Shown here piece by piece: positions 24,142-34,000 of a DNA stretch of 64,000 bases. The notes beneath the pieces are model-generated. The model searched no databases, was not told the DNA's origin, and saw only the letters and a list, made by a program, of their open reading frames with translations. Within the stretch, counting starts at the first letter, position 1. Every line of letters starts with the position of its first letter. Position numbers and translations under genes: made by a program. Source of the DNA: Ancylobacter rudongensis (lineage in GTDB: Bacteria; Pseudomonadota; Alphaproteobacteria; Rhizobiales; Xanthobacteraceae); contig NZ_FMTP01000001.1 of NCBI RefSeq assembly GCF_900100155.1, positions 186,001 to 250,000 of the forward strand. Direction: 5' to 3'.

Positions 24142-24660
24142 TCAGCCGATCCGCTTGACATAGAGCAGGGTCGCGGTGAGGCCGCCATGCGGCTTCAGCG
24201 CGTAGTCGGGCAGGCGGCCGGCGGGCAGGAAACCGTGCTTTTCATAAAGGCCGGCGGCGCCGTCCTCTTCCGCCGTGTCGAGCACCAAGAGGGTGCGCCC
24301 TCGCGCCACCGCCTGCCGCTCCACTTCCAAGAGCAGCGCGCGGGCAAGGCCCCGGCCGCGAAAGGCGGGGCGGGTCATCATCTTGGCGATCTCGGCCCGG
24401 TGCGGCTGGTTCTCCGGCAAGGCGAGCTGAAGCGTCACCGTGCTGGCGAGCACGCCGTCGACAAAGGCGCCGAGCACGAGCCGCTCGCCCCGTGCCGCCG
24501 CGTCCAGGCTGGCGTGGGCGAAAGCGCGGGCCTTGTCAGGCGCCACCGGGTGCATGAAGCCGACCGAGCCGCCGCCGGCCACCGTCTCGATCAGCAGGCT
24601 GGCGAGGGCGTCGATGCTGGCGGGATCGGGGGCGAGGGGGCGGATTTCGGGCGCGGGCAT
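24142..24660 (-). CDS. GNAT-family N-acetyltransferase
   Basis: A 172-residue protein starting MPAPEIRPLAPDPASIDALA. The acetyl-CoA-binding motif A is in KMMTRPAFRGRGLARALL near residue 105, and motif B is in TAEEDGAAGLYEKHGFLPAGRLPDYA. The substrate is unknown. The start at 24660 is chosen because the preceding frame carries no domain. The gene is divergent from the second acetyltransferase gene, with 244 bp between them that show no clear gene. Confidence 0.85.
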   Translation of the reverse strand: MPAPEIRPLAPDPASIDALASLLIETVAGGGSVGFMHPVAPDKARAFAHASLDAAARGERLVLGAFVDGVLASTVTLQLALPENQPHRAEIAKMMTRPAFRGRGLARALLLEVERQAVARGRTLLVLDTAEEDGAAGLYEKHGFLPAGRLPDYALKPHGGLTATLLYVKRIG

Positions 24661-24904
24661 GATGGCGGTGAGGCTAATCCATCCGGCGCCGGCCCGGCAA
24701 CGCTCGACCTCGCGCGCCGTCCGTGCTATCGGGCGCGTCCGATCGAGGAAAGCCCGATGTTCCGGTTGCCGGCCCAGCGACGACGAGACGAGCGAGCCCG
24801 CCGCGCCAGCATGCGCGCGTGCCTGCCCGTTGCTGCCCGCTGAGAGCCGTGATGCGCGGTGGCTCGGTGCGGCGGTGTGCCGACCCTGAGCGCCGAGAGC
24901 CCCG

Positions 24905-25447
24905 ATGACCGAACTGTCCATTTCCCTGCTGCCCGAGACGCCCGCCGACGATGCCGCCATCGAGCGGCTGATCGCCCGCACCTTCGGCCCCGGCCGCTAT
25001 GCCCGCAGCGCCTTCCGGCTGCGCGAGAACAACCCGCACCGGCACGACCTGTCCTTCACCGCCTCTATCGGCACCATGCTGGTCGGCTCGGTGCGGCTGA
25101 CACCGATCGTTATCGGCGACTTGCCGGCGCTGCTGCTCGGCCCGCTCACCGTCGAGCCGCCCTTCCGCTCGCACGGCATCGGCCGGCGGCTGGTGGAGCG
25201 GGCGCTGGAGGCGGCGAGGGCGGGGCTGGCGGAAGCGGGCGCGGCCCGGCTGGTGCTGCTGGTGGGCGACGAACCCTATTATGGCCGCATGGGCTTCCAG
25301 CGCGTGCCGCGCGGGCAGGTAAGCCTGCCCGGCCCGGTGGACCCCGCCCGCGTGCTGGTGTGCCCGCTCGATGCCACGCCGATGGACGAGGTGCGCGGGC
25401 CGGTGCGGAAGGCGTTCGCCCCGGTCGCGGTTCAGGAAAGCGCGTAG
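24905..25447 (+). CDS. GNAT-family N-acetyltransferase (YhbS-like)
   Basis: A 180-residue protein. The CoA-binding motif is LTVEPPFRSHGIGRRLVERAL near residue 90, followed by LVLLVGDEPYYGRMGFQRV, the YhbS-type pattern. The N-terminal half has ETPADDAAIERLIARTFGPGRYARSA. The substrate is unknown. Its ribosome-binding site is weak. The 3' end overlaps the convergent DHFR-like gene by 16 bp. Confidence 0.85.
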   Translation: MTELSISLLPETPADDAAIERLIARTFGPGRYARSAFRLRENNPHRHDLSFTASIGTMLVGSVRLTPIVIGDLPALLLGPLTVEPPFRSHGIGRRLVERALEAARAGLAEAGAARLVLLVGDEPYYGRMGFQRVPRGQVSLPGPVDPARVLVCPLDATPMDEVRGPVRKAFAPVAVQESA

Positions 25448-25962
25448 CGCAGCCGCACCATGCCGTTGGTGTAGCGCTCGGTGTCTTCAAGCTGCAGCCG
25501 CCGGGCCGGCGTTGCGCCCGGCGGGAATAGCGGAATGCCGCCGCCGAGCAGCACGGGAATCACGAACAGGTCCAGCCGGTCGAAGGCGCCAGCGGCGATG
25601 AAGGTCGCCTGCAGCCCGCCGCCGCCCACCACCCAGGCCGCGCCCTCGCTGTCGCTGCCGCCACGCACATGGTCGATGAGCGCCGGCACGCCTGCCGTCC
25701 AGGCGGCGACGCCGGCGGGGGCGTCGTCGAGCGGGCGCGAGGTGACGATCAGGCCGCGCCGTCCGGCATAGGGCCAGCCGCCCGGCATGGCGGCGACGGC
25801 CTCATAGGTCGCGCGGCCCATCACCACCGTGCCGATCTCGGCAATGAAGGCGCCATAGCCGGAATCGACATCATCGAACGGGGTGAGCCAGTCGAGGCCG
25901 CCGTCGCTGTCGGCGATGTAGCCGTCGAGGCTGGCGGCGATGAAGCCATAGATGCGGGTCAT
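25432..25962 (-). CDS. Dihydrofolate reductase family protein (RibD C-terminal-like)
   Basis: A 176-residue protein starting MTRIYGFIAASLDGYIADSDGG, the typical opening of YyaP/YwjB-like proteins related to DHFR and the RibD reductase domain. Further features are GTVVMGRATYEAVAAM, LIVTSRPLDDAP, AWVVGGGGLQATFIAAG (the NADPH-binding loop) and LDLFVIPVLLGGGIPLF. It probably reduces a pterin- or flavin-precursor-like compound, but no function is established for the group. Confidence 0.88.
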   Translation of the reverse strand: MTRIYGFIAASLDGYIADSDGGLDWLTPFDDVDSGYGAFIAEIGTVVMGRATYEAVAAMPGGWPYAGRRGLIVTSRPLDDAPAGVAAWTAGVPALIDHVRGGSDSEGAAWVVGGGGLQATFIAAGAFDRLDLFVIPVLLGGGIPLFPPGATPARRLQLEDTERYTNGMVRLRYALS

Positions 25963-26061
25963 GGGGCGCTCCGAGTCGTTGGCGCACGAACATGACCGGT
26001 CGCGGGCGCGGGGGCCAGCCCCGGGGCGCCGTTGATCGAGAGGGGGCGCTTGGTGCGGGGC

Positions 26062-28134
26062 TTACCGCCCCTCGCGGGCCCAGGCGGCGGCGACGCCGGC
26101 GAGCAGGATCAGCAGGCCGGAGAGGCCGGCGAAGAGCGGGAACAGGCCGAGCCCGCGCACGACAGACACCTCGCGCATGGCCAGGCCCATCCAGTCCTCG
26201 CCGGCGAAGCGCTCGCCCGAGCGCACGGCGACGACGCGCGGCACAAGGCCGGCGAGGTCCGCCATGCGCCAGACGCCGCCGCCGGTCGCCTCAAGCGTGG
26301 GGCGCAGCGCCTGCGTCGTTGAGGTCACCTCGGCGAATTCGCGCGGGTTGAGCGGGCCGACATTGACCAGCGCGGTGTGGGTGCCGTCGGTGGCGCGCCA
26401 CAGGCCGAGCATGTCGGCCGGGAAGGTGACGCGGAACAGGCCCGGTGCGGCGGGTTCCAGCGTGACGCGGCGCGTGGCGCCTGTCGGGGTGGTGATGGTG
26501 ACCAGCGGGGCGCTGTCGCCCATGGTCTGGCGCTCGACCATGAGATCGCCGCCCTGGGCGACCATGCGCAGGCGCTCCTCCTCCAGGTCCGGTTCCTTCA
26601 TCAGCCAGTGCGAGAGACGGCGCAGCAAATCGATATGCGGGCCGCCGCCCTCATAGCCGCGCGCCCACAGCCAGAAATGATCGGACAGCAGCAAGGCGAC
26701 GCGGCCTTCGCCGACGCGATCGAGCAGCACCACGGGCTTGCCGTTCGGGCCGTCCATCACGCTGGTGCCGCGCGCGCCATCGGTATCGACCAGGCGGAAG
26801 AAGCGCGACCAGGCCGGCGGGTCGCTCTCCGAGCCCGGCAGGGCGCGGGTGACGGGGTGGCGCTGGCCGGCTTGCGTGAGCTGGGGGCGGTAGGGCGTCT
26901 GCGTCATCTGCCCGGTCGGCCCGGCCGGCAGGATGGAATCGAGCGGGGTGTAATAGACCGAGCCGTCGGAGACATAGTCGGTGCCGGCGGAAACCAGCAG
27001 CGCGCCGCCCTCTTCGACATAGCGGACGATGTTGTCGAAATAGATCATCGGCAGCACGCCCTGCTGGGCGTAGCGGTCGAAGATGATGAGGTCGAAATCC
27101 TTGATCTTCTGCTGGAACAGCTCGCGCGTCGGGAAGGCGATCAGCGACAGCTCATTGATCGGCGTGCCGTCCTGCTTTTCCGGCGGGCGCAGGATGGTGA
27201 AGTGGACGAGATCGACATTAGCATCTGATTTCAACAGGTTGCGCCAGGTGCGCTCGCCCACATGCGGCTCGCCCGACACCAGCAGCACCCGCAGCTTGTC
27301 TCGCACCCCGTCAATGGAGACGGCGGCGCGGTTGTTGACGGCGGTCAGCTCGCCCTCAAGCCCGGCGGCCTCGATCTCGATGATGTTGGCCCCCGCATGG
27401 GTGATCTCGACATCCACCTCGGCCGGCTGGCCCGATGTGACGATGGGCCGGGCCACCACTTCGCCGTCGCGGCGCACCGTGACGGACACGCGCGCGCCCG
27501 ATGGGGCGCCCTCGTCCTCGACCCGGTAGCCGATGGTCTGGTTCTGGCCGACAATGCCGAAGCGCGGCGTGGAGGTGAGCGCCACGCGGCGGTCGCGCTC
27601 GCCTTCATGGCCGGAGATGATGGCGTGCACCGGGGCGCGGAAGCCGAGCGCGGCGATGGTCGCGGGAATGTCGTGCACCCGGCCGTCGGTGAGGAAGATG
27701 GCGCCGGCCACCCGCTCGGGCGGCACATCGGCGAGGCCGGCGGAGAGGGCGGTGAACAGGCGGGTGCCGTCCACCTCGCCGGCGCCGCCGCCGGCGTCGA
27801 TGAAGCGGATCTCGGCGCCCTGCTCCTTCAGCCGGGCGAGGCGGGTGTCGAGCTCGGCGCGGGCGGCCTGGGTCATCTGGGTGCGCTCGCCGAATTCCTG
27901 GCTGGCGCTCTGGTCGACGACGACGGCGACCACCGTGGAGAGCGGCTCGCGCTCCTCGCGGGTCAGCGAGGGGTTGGCGAGCGCCAGCACGGCCAGCGCG
28001 ATCGCCAGCGCCCGCAGCAGCGAGCCACGGGTGCGCGAGACGATCACCAAAAGCGCCACCGCGCCGGCCAGCACGGCGGCGGCGATCAGCCATGGCAGCG
28101 GGATCAGCGGATCGAAGGCGAGGCCGAGATTCAT
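26062..28134 (-). CDS. Membrane protein with VWA-like domain, last gene of the MoxR cluster
   Basis: A 690-residue protein of unknown function. Two N-terminal hydrophobic helices (PWLIAAAVLAGAVALLVIVS and LLRALAIALAVLALA) are followed by a VWA-like domain with a MIDAS-type DxSxS written as VVVDQSASQEF near residue 72 and a later IFLTDGRVHDIPAT. Beta-sandwich-like segments come next, then a glutamine-amidotransferase-like region (LLVSGEPHVGERTWRNLLKSD, DLIIFDRYAQQG, GGALLVSAGTDYV). A final membrane helix (GLFPLFAGLSGLLILLAGV) lies near the C-terminus. It is separated from the upstream DUF4159 gene by 79 bp containing a palindromic repeat. It probably acts with the MoxR ATPase in an envelope-linked function. 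Confidence 0.8.
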   Translation of the reverse strand: MNLGLAFDPLIPLPWLIAAAVLAGAVALLVIVSRTRGSLLRALAIALAVLALANPSLTREEREPLSTVVAVVVDQSASQEFGERTQMTQAARAELDTRLARLKEQGAEIRFIDAGGGAGEVDGTRLFTALSAGLADVPPERVAGAIFLTDGRVHDIPATIAALGFRAPVHAIISGHEGERDRRVALTSTPRFGIVGQNQTIGYRVEDEGAPSGARVSVTVRRDGEVVARPIVTSGQPAEVDVEITHAGANIIEIEAAGLEGELTAVNNRAAVSIDGVRDKLRVLLVSGEPHVGERTWRNLLKSDANVDLVHFTILRPPEKQDGTPINELSLIAFPTRELFQQKIKDFDLIIFDRYAQQGVLPMIYFDNIVRYVEEGGALLVSAGTDYVSDGSVYYTPLDSILPAGPTGQMTQTPYRPQLTQAGQRHPVTRALPGSESDPPAWSRFFRLVDTDGARGTSVMDGPNGKPVVLLDRVGEGRVALLLSDHFWLWARGYEGGGPHIDLLRRLSHWLMKEPDLEEERLRMVAQGGDLMVERQTMGDSAPLVTITTPTGATRRVTLEPAAPGLFRVTFPADMLGLWRATDGTHTALVNVGPLNPREFAEVTSTTQALRPTLEATGGGVWRMADLAGLVPRVVAVRSGERFAGEDWMGLAMREVSVVRGLGLFPLFAGLSGLLILLAGVAAAWAREGR

Positions 28135-28163
28135 GCGGGGCGTCCCTCGGCGCGGGTGTTACC

Positions 28164-28186
28164 CCCTCTCCCCGCAGGGGAGAGGG
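28164..28186. repeat. Palindromic repeat between two genes of the MoxR cluster
   Basis: CCCTCTCCCC-GCA-GGGGAGAGGG, the same element type found twice in the phnJ 3' end. No T run follows, so it may be a REP-like hairpin that stabilises upstream mRNA. Confidence 0.65.
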
Positions 28187-28213
28187 AGGCGGGACGGGTG
28201 ACCTGAGAACAAC

Positions 28214-31120
28214 TCATTGCCCCAGCCTTTCCAGCAGCGCCGGCACATGCACCTGGTCGGCCTTGTAGTTGCCGGTGAGCACATACATGACGAGGTTGGC
28301 GCCGGCGCGGAAGGCGAGTTCGCGCTGGCGCGGGCCGCCATCGGAGACGGGGAGCATGGGCTGGCCGAAATCGTCCAGCGCCCAGGCGCCGGCAAGGTCG
28401 TTCGAGGTGATGACCACGGGCGACACCCCGTCGCCGGCGCGGGCGGGGCGTTCCTCCGCCTCGTCGGCGGCCGGCAGCGCCTCCACCCAGGTGGTGCCGC
28501 CGGTGAAGCGGCCGGGGAAGTCGCGCAGCAGGAAGAACGCCTTGGTCAGCACATGGTCGCGCGGCACCGGCTCCAGCTCGGGAATGTCGAGGCCGGAGAG
28601 GATGGCGCGCAGCGTGTCATTGGCCGGCGAGCCGGCGCCATTGGAGCCGGGCAGGGTGGTTTCGGCGTCGCGCGTGTCGAAGATGACGGTGCCGCCCTGC
28701 TTCATGAAGGCGTCGACCCGCGCCAGCGTCTGCGGGCTCGGGCGCTCCGTGCCGGGCACGATCGGCCAGTAGAGCAGCGGGAAGAAGGACAGTTCGTCGG
28801 TGGCGAGGTCGACCCCCATCGGCTCGCCCGCCTCCAGCGCCGTGCGCTCGCCGAGAAAATCGGTCAGCCCCTTCAGCCCGGCGCGGCTGATGGCGTCGGT
28901 CTCGGCGTCGCCGGTCACGACATAGGCGAGGCGGGTGGAATTGGTCGCCTGCAGCGCGAAGTCGATCTCGCTTTGCGTCATCGGCTTTTCAGGCGCGGCC
29001 GCGGCCGGTGCCTGGGCCTTCTGGGCGAGAGGTTGAGTCAGCCGCTGCGGCTGCGCCTGCGCCCCCGGCGGCAGCAGGCTGGCAAGCCCGAGCGCCAGCA
29101 CCAGGGCAGCCGCCCCGCCCGTGGCGCCCTTTGCCGCCCGGCGGGCGGTGAGGCGGGAGACGCCGCCGGCGAGCAGGAACACGATCATGGCGTCGACCAG
29201 AAGCAGGGCCAGCAGCGCCACCAGCAGCGGCGCGCGCAGATCGCGCGGCGTCGCGTCGCGATAGGGCTCCAGCCGGCCAAGCGATGTGAGGTCGAGCGCT
29301 ACCAGCCGGTCGCGCGGCAGCAGGGCGTTGACCGCCACCAGCCCGTCCGGCGGGCCGTAGAAGCCGGGCGGATGGTCGGCAACGGCGCGGCCGCGATAGC
29401 CGACGGGGATCGCCTTGGCGGTCGGCATGGTCGGGCGGAAGGCGCCGAAGCCGTCGAGCAGGCGGGTCGGAGCCAGCGTCTCGCCGTTCAGCACCGGCCC
29501 GCCAGTGGCGTCCACCGCCGCCTCGCTGGCGGTGGAGCCGCCGAGCGCCACCACCCGGCGCAGCATCTCGACGAAGGCGCCCGAGATCGGCAGGTTCGAC
29601 CAGGAGGTGTCGGCGGTGACATGGAACAGCGCCAGCGTGCCGGCGCCGCGCCGCTCGCCGGTGACGAGCGGCGTGCCGTCGGACAAGGTGGCCCAGGTGC
29701 GGGCGGCGAGCAGGCCGTCCGGCTCGGCCAGCACCTGCCGGTTCACCGTGATGTCATCGGGCACCGGCACGTCGCGGAACGGGCCGTCGGCGGAGAAGCC
29801 GCCGAGCGACTGCGGCTGTTCCCAGGACAGCGAGCCGCCGAGCACCCGGCCGCCGCGCCGCAGCGTGACCGGCACCAGCTCGTCCGAGCCATTGGCGAGG
29901 CGCGGGCCGGCAAAGCGGATGAGCACGCCGCCGCCCTCGACCCAGCGGGCAAGGCGGGCCTGCGTCTCCGGCGGCAGCGTGCCGACATCGGAGAGGATGA
30001 TGACCGGCAGCTTCTGCTCGATGAAGCGGTCCACCGCCTCGGCGGTGGAAGCGCCTTCGGCGGCGCGGATATCGGCGAAGGGGGCGAGCGCCCGGGTGAG
30101 ATAATAGGACGGCGCGAGCAAAGGCTGGCGCTGGTCGGCGGCGACGCCGGAGACGACGCCCACCGCGCGGCGGCGCCAGCGCTTGTCGAGCAGCTGTACC
30201 GCGCCAGCGGAGGCCTCGTCGGCAATGTCGAGCCGGGCGACCTCATTGCGGATTTCCACCGGCAGGTCGAAGCGGGCCGCGCTTTCCTTGGCGCCGGGCT
30301 CGAAGGCGAAGGGGGCTTCTCCCAGCGGCAGGCCGCGCATGTCGAAGGCGCGCACCACGCCGGCGCGCGGCACGCTCTGGCGGTCGGCGCGCAGCACCGT
30401 GACGGTGAGCGCATCCACCGCATTGTCGGCGCCGGCCAGCGCCAGCGGCTCATTCACCCCGTCGACCAGCGTGGTGAGCGGGCGATCGCCTGTTATGGCC
30501 AGCAGGTCGGCGGGGGCGGCGCCGGGGCCATCCAGCGCCACGCCGTCGGAGAGATAGATCACGCTCGCCTGCGGGGCGCCGGCCAGCGCCTTGGCGAGGC
30601 TGGCGAAGGCGGGGGTGCGGTCCGGCACGAATGGCACGGGATTGAGGGTGCGCAGGCGCTCGCGCGCCTCGTTCGGCGCCATCACGCGCGGCTCCAGCGG
30701 CGGCTCGCCGGTGGGAATGAGGATGATTCCGCGCCCTTCGAGATCGGCATCGGCGACCACGCCCTCGGCGCTGGCGCGGCGGGCGGCCCAGCCGGCGGCG
30801 GCCGGCCAGCCGGAATCGATCAGCAGCGCCACCGGGCCTGACGAGGCCGGGCCGGCGACGGGCGGATTCCAGATCGGCCCGGCGGCGGCGACGATGATGA
30901 TGGCCGCCAGCAGCAGCCGCAGCACGGTGAGCCACCACGGCGTGCGGGCCGGGGTCTCCTCCTTCGGCGGAATGTCCAGCAGGAGCCGCATCGGCGCGAA
31001 GGCGATCTTGCGCGGGCGCGGCGGCACCAGCCGCAGCAGGAACCACAGCAGCGGCAGGGCGGCGAGCGCGGTCAGCAGCAGCGGGGTGGCGAAAGCGAGG
31101 GGCAGCCCGAACAGGTTCAT
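28214..31120 (-). CDS. BatA-domain / DUF4159 membrane protein of the MoxR cluster
   Basis: A 968-residue protein from ATG 31120, which overlaps the stop of the DUF58 gene (ATGA). The N-terminal BatA-type domain has two membrane helices (LPLAFATPLLLTALAALPLL and WLTVLRLLLAAIIIVAAAG) and then a VWA-like region in which the MIDAS sequence is degenerate (LLIDSGWPAAAG). A long periplasmic-type middle follows, then helices around LLVALLALLLVDAMIVFLLA and GAAALVLALGLASLLP. The C-terminal DUF4159 domain (RLAYVVTGDAETDAISRAG to the end) is amidotransferase-like. Function unknown; predicted inner-membrane partner of MoxR. Confidence 0.87.
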   Translation of the reverse strand: MNLFGLPLAFATPLLLTALAALPLLWFLLRLVPPRPRKIAFAPMRLLLDIPPKEETPARTPWWLTVLRLLLAAIIIVAAAGPIWNPPVAGPASSGPVALLIDSGWPAAAGWAARRASAEGVVADADLEGRGIILIPTGEPPLEPRVMAPNEARERLRTLNPVPFVPDRTPAFASLAKALAGAPQASVIYLSDGVALDGPGAAPADLLAITGDRPLTTLVDGVNEPLALAGADNAVDALTVTVLRADRQSVPRAGVVRAFDMRGLPLGEAPFAFEPGAKESAARFDLPVEIRNEVARLDIADEASAGAVQLLDKRWRRRAVGVVSGVAADQRQPLLAPSYYLTRALAPFADIRAAEGASTAEAVDRFIEQKLPVIILSDVGTLPPETQARLARWVEGGGVLIRFAGPRLANGSDELVPVTLRRGGRVLGGSLSWEQPQSLGGFSADGPFRDVPVPDDITVNRQVLAEPDGLLAARTWATLSDGTPLVTGERRGAGTLALFHVTADTSWSNLPISGAFVEMLRRVVALGGSTASEAAVDATGGPVLNGETLAPTRLLDGFGAFRPTMPTAKAIPVGYRGRAVADHPPGFYGPPDGLVAVNALLPRDRLVALDLTSLGRLEPYRDATPRDLRAPLLVALLALLLVDAMIVFLLAGGVSRLTARRAAKGATGGAAALVLALGLASLLPPGAQAQPQRLTQPLAQKAQAPAAAAPEKPMTQSEIDFALQATNSTRLAYVVTGDAETDAISRAGLKGLTDFLGERTALEAGEPMGVDLATDELSFFPLLYWPIVPGTERPSPQTLARVDAFMKQGGTVIFDTRDAETTLPGSNGAGSPANDTLRAILSGLDIPELEPVPRDHVLTKAFFLLRDFPGRFTGGTTWVEALPAADEAEERPARAGDGVSPVVITSNDLAGAWALDDFGQPMLPVSDGGPRQRELAFRAGANLVMYVLTGNYKADQVHVPALLERLGQ

Positions 31121-32064
31121 GCCGCGTGTCCCGTCTGGTCGGCGCCGTCGCCGGCCGTGCCCTCGCGCGGCGGCACGGCGCCATGGCCCCCGCTCATGCG
31201 CGCATGCAGCGCCAGCAGCACTTCGCTGGCCGGGCGGTCGGTGCGGTGGACGAGGAAGCTCCAGGTGCGGCGCTCGGCCTCGCGGCGGATGGCCTCGCGA
31301 TGGGTGGCGACGCGGGCGACATAGTCGGCCCGCACCGTCTCGGCCCGGCCGATGGTGAGCGTAGCGCCGCTTTCCGGCTCGCGGAACTCGACCCGGCCGG
31401 AATAGGGGAAGGTCTCTTCCGCCGGATCGCAGACCTGCACCACATGGCCATGGGCGCCCGACGAGGCGAGGCCGGCGAGGCTCGCCACCACCTCGCGCGT
31501 CGGGCTCCACAGATCGCCCAGCAGCACCACCTCGGCCAGCGGCGAGGGGGCGAAGGCGGGCGGCAGGCTCTGCGGCAGGCTCGCGGCGTGGATCAGCGAT
31601 TCCGCCATCTTCTCGACGATGCGGCGCGAGGCGGACGGGTTCATGACGCCGGGAATGCCGACCCGCTCGCCGCCGCGCACCAGCAGCTCGGCCAAGGCGA
31701 AGGCGAGCACCAGCGCCCGGTCGCGCTTGGTTTCCCACACCAGAGGCGAGGCGAAGACCATGGAGGCGGAGAGGTCCGGCCAGATCCACACCGTGTGGGC
31801 GGCCTCCCATTCGCGTTCGCGCACATACAGATGATCGTCGCGGGCGGAGCGGCGCCAGTCGACGCGGCTTGAGGGCTCGCCATCATTGAAGCGGCGGTAC
31901 TGCCAGAAGTTTTCGCCGGTGCCGGCGCGGCGGCGCCCGTGCAGGCCGTGATAGACGCTGGCCGCGATGCGGCGCGCCTCCAGCACCAGCCGGGGCATGG
32001 CGGCGATGAGGCCGGCGGCATCCTGCGCGGCGCTTCGCACGGCGGTATCGGCCTCGAACTCCAC
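31117..32064 (-). CDS. DUF58 domain-containing protein
   Basis: A 315-residue protein. The DUF58 core is seen as GENFWQYRRFNDGEPSSRVDWRRSARDDHLYVRE (residues about 48-82), followed by IWPDLSASMVF, a DxSxS MIDAS-like motif of the VWA fold. DUF58 proteins are nearly always encoded next to MoxR ATPases and are thought to be their VWA-type partners. The start is a GTG with GGAGACC about 10 bases before it. It lies 78 bp downstream of the moxR stop, and its own stop overlaps the next gene. Confidence 0.9.
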   Translation of the reverse strand: MEFEADTAVRSAAQDAAGLIAAMPRLVLEARRIAASVYHGLHGRRRAGTGENFWQYRRFNDGEPSSRVDWRRSARDDHLYVREREWEAAHTVWIWPDLSASMVFASPLVWETKRDRALVLAFALAELLVRGGERVGIPGVMNPSASRRIVEKMAESLIHAASLPQSLPPAFAPSPLAEVVLLGDLWSPTREVVASLAGLASSGAHGHVVQVCDPAEETFPYSGRVEFREPESGATLTIGRAETVRADYVARVATHREAIRREAERRTWSFLVHRTDRPASEVLLALHARMSGGHGAVPPREGTAGDGADQTGHAA

Positions 32065-32142
32065 CCGGTCAGGTCTCCGTCACGCGGTAAGCGGCGTATG
32101 CCGCGGGCAATGGTCTGCGGCTCGCGCCGCGGTTAAACAGGT

Positions 32143-33153
<1,011 letters not shown>

Positions 33154-33412
33154 GCCGTTCTCCTGCAATCCCAAATCCCGCGCTCCACACCGCCCTGCCG
33201 GGCGTGCCGCGAGACGTTCTGTCTTTCTCGCCCACCGGCATTGTGCGTTGCAACAATACGATTGCAATGCACCATCCGCAAATCCGCTGGTCGGGACTCG
33301 CGTGCCGGCATGGGCTTCCGAAGGACTGAGCTTACGCTATCTTGCAACCGCGTCGACTATCGGGCGGGGGATCACGACTGCGCGATTGCGCCTGTGTGAC
33401 ACGGATTGATTC

Positions 33413-34000
33413 ATGAATTCAGCGGCTTCCGGCCGATTTGACGAATTGGTGCGAGCGGTGGAAGGCGGGCCGCAGAAGGCCCTGCCGCCGCTGGAGCGGT
33501 GGAATCCGCCCGATTGTGGCGACATCGACATCGTGATCGACCGCGAAGGGGTGTGGCACCATGAGGGCCGGCCGATCCTCCGGCCGGCGCTGGTGCGCCT
33601 GTTCGCCTCCGTCTTGAGGCGCGAGGGGAGCCGCCATGTGCTGGTGACGCCGGTGGAAAAGCTCGGCATCACGGTGGAGGACGCGCCCTTTCTCGCCGTC
33701 GAGATGGCGGCGGAGCCGGGTGATGGCGAGCCGCGCCTCGTTTTCCGCACCAATCTGGACGATCTCGTGCCCTGCGACCGCGACCATAAGCTGCGGGTCG
33801 ACCTACGGGCGGATGGCGAGCCGCGACCCTATCTGTATGTGCGTCGCGGCCTGTGGGCGCGGCTGACCCGCGCCGTCTTTCTCGATCTCGCCGAGCGGGC
33901 CGAGGAACGCGTGGTCGACGGGCGGCCGGTGTTCGGGGTCGCCTCGGGCGGGGCGTTCTTCGCGCTGGGACCGGCCGAGGCGGTAGAGGAGGATGGATGA
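33413..34000 (+). CDS. DUF1285 domain-containing protein
   Basis: A 195-residue protein, the usual length of DUF1285. Typical segments are PPLERWNPPDCGDIDIVIDREG, WHHEGRPILRPALVRLFASVLR and LVTPVEKLGITVEDAPFLAVEM. No catalytic motif is recognised; structures of the family show two small beta-rich domains of unknown function. It is first of four genes whose ends overlap by 1-4 nt (DUF1285, NUDIX, DUF6111, cca), divergent from moxR, an arrangement familiar in Hyphomicrobiales. The ribosome-binding site is weak. Confidence 0.9.
   Translation: MNSAASGRFDELVRAVEGGPQKALPPLERWNPPDCGDIDIVIDREGVWHHEGRPILRPALVRLFASVLRREGSRHVLVTPVEKLGITVEDAPFLAVEMAAEPGDGEPRLVFRTNLDDLVPCDRDHKLRVDLRADGEPRPYLYVRRGLWARLTRAVFLDLAERAEERVVDGRPVFGVASGGAFFALGPAEAVEEDG

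Noticed and set aside
24661-24904. A small gene between the two acetyltransferase genes
   Set aside because: The open frames here have biased arginine/alanine/proline composition, no good ribosome-binding site and no family resemblance; it was treated as intergenic.
28217-30841. 874-codon plus-strand open frame antisense to the BatA/DUF4159 gene
   Set aside because: Its composition (runs of R, G, A, H, Q and E) and lack of any domain are typical of antisense frames in high-GC DNA; the minus-strand gene has clear family features.
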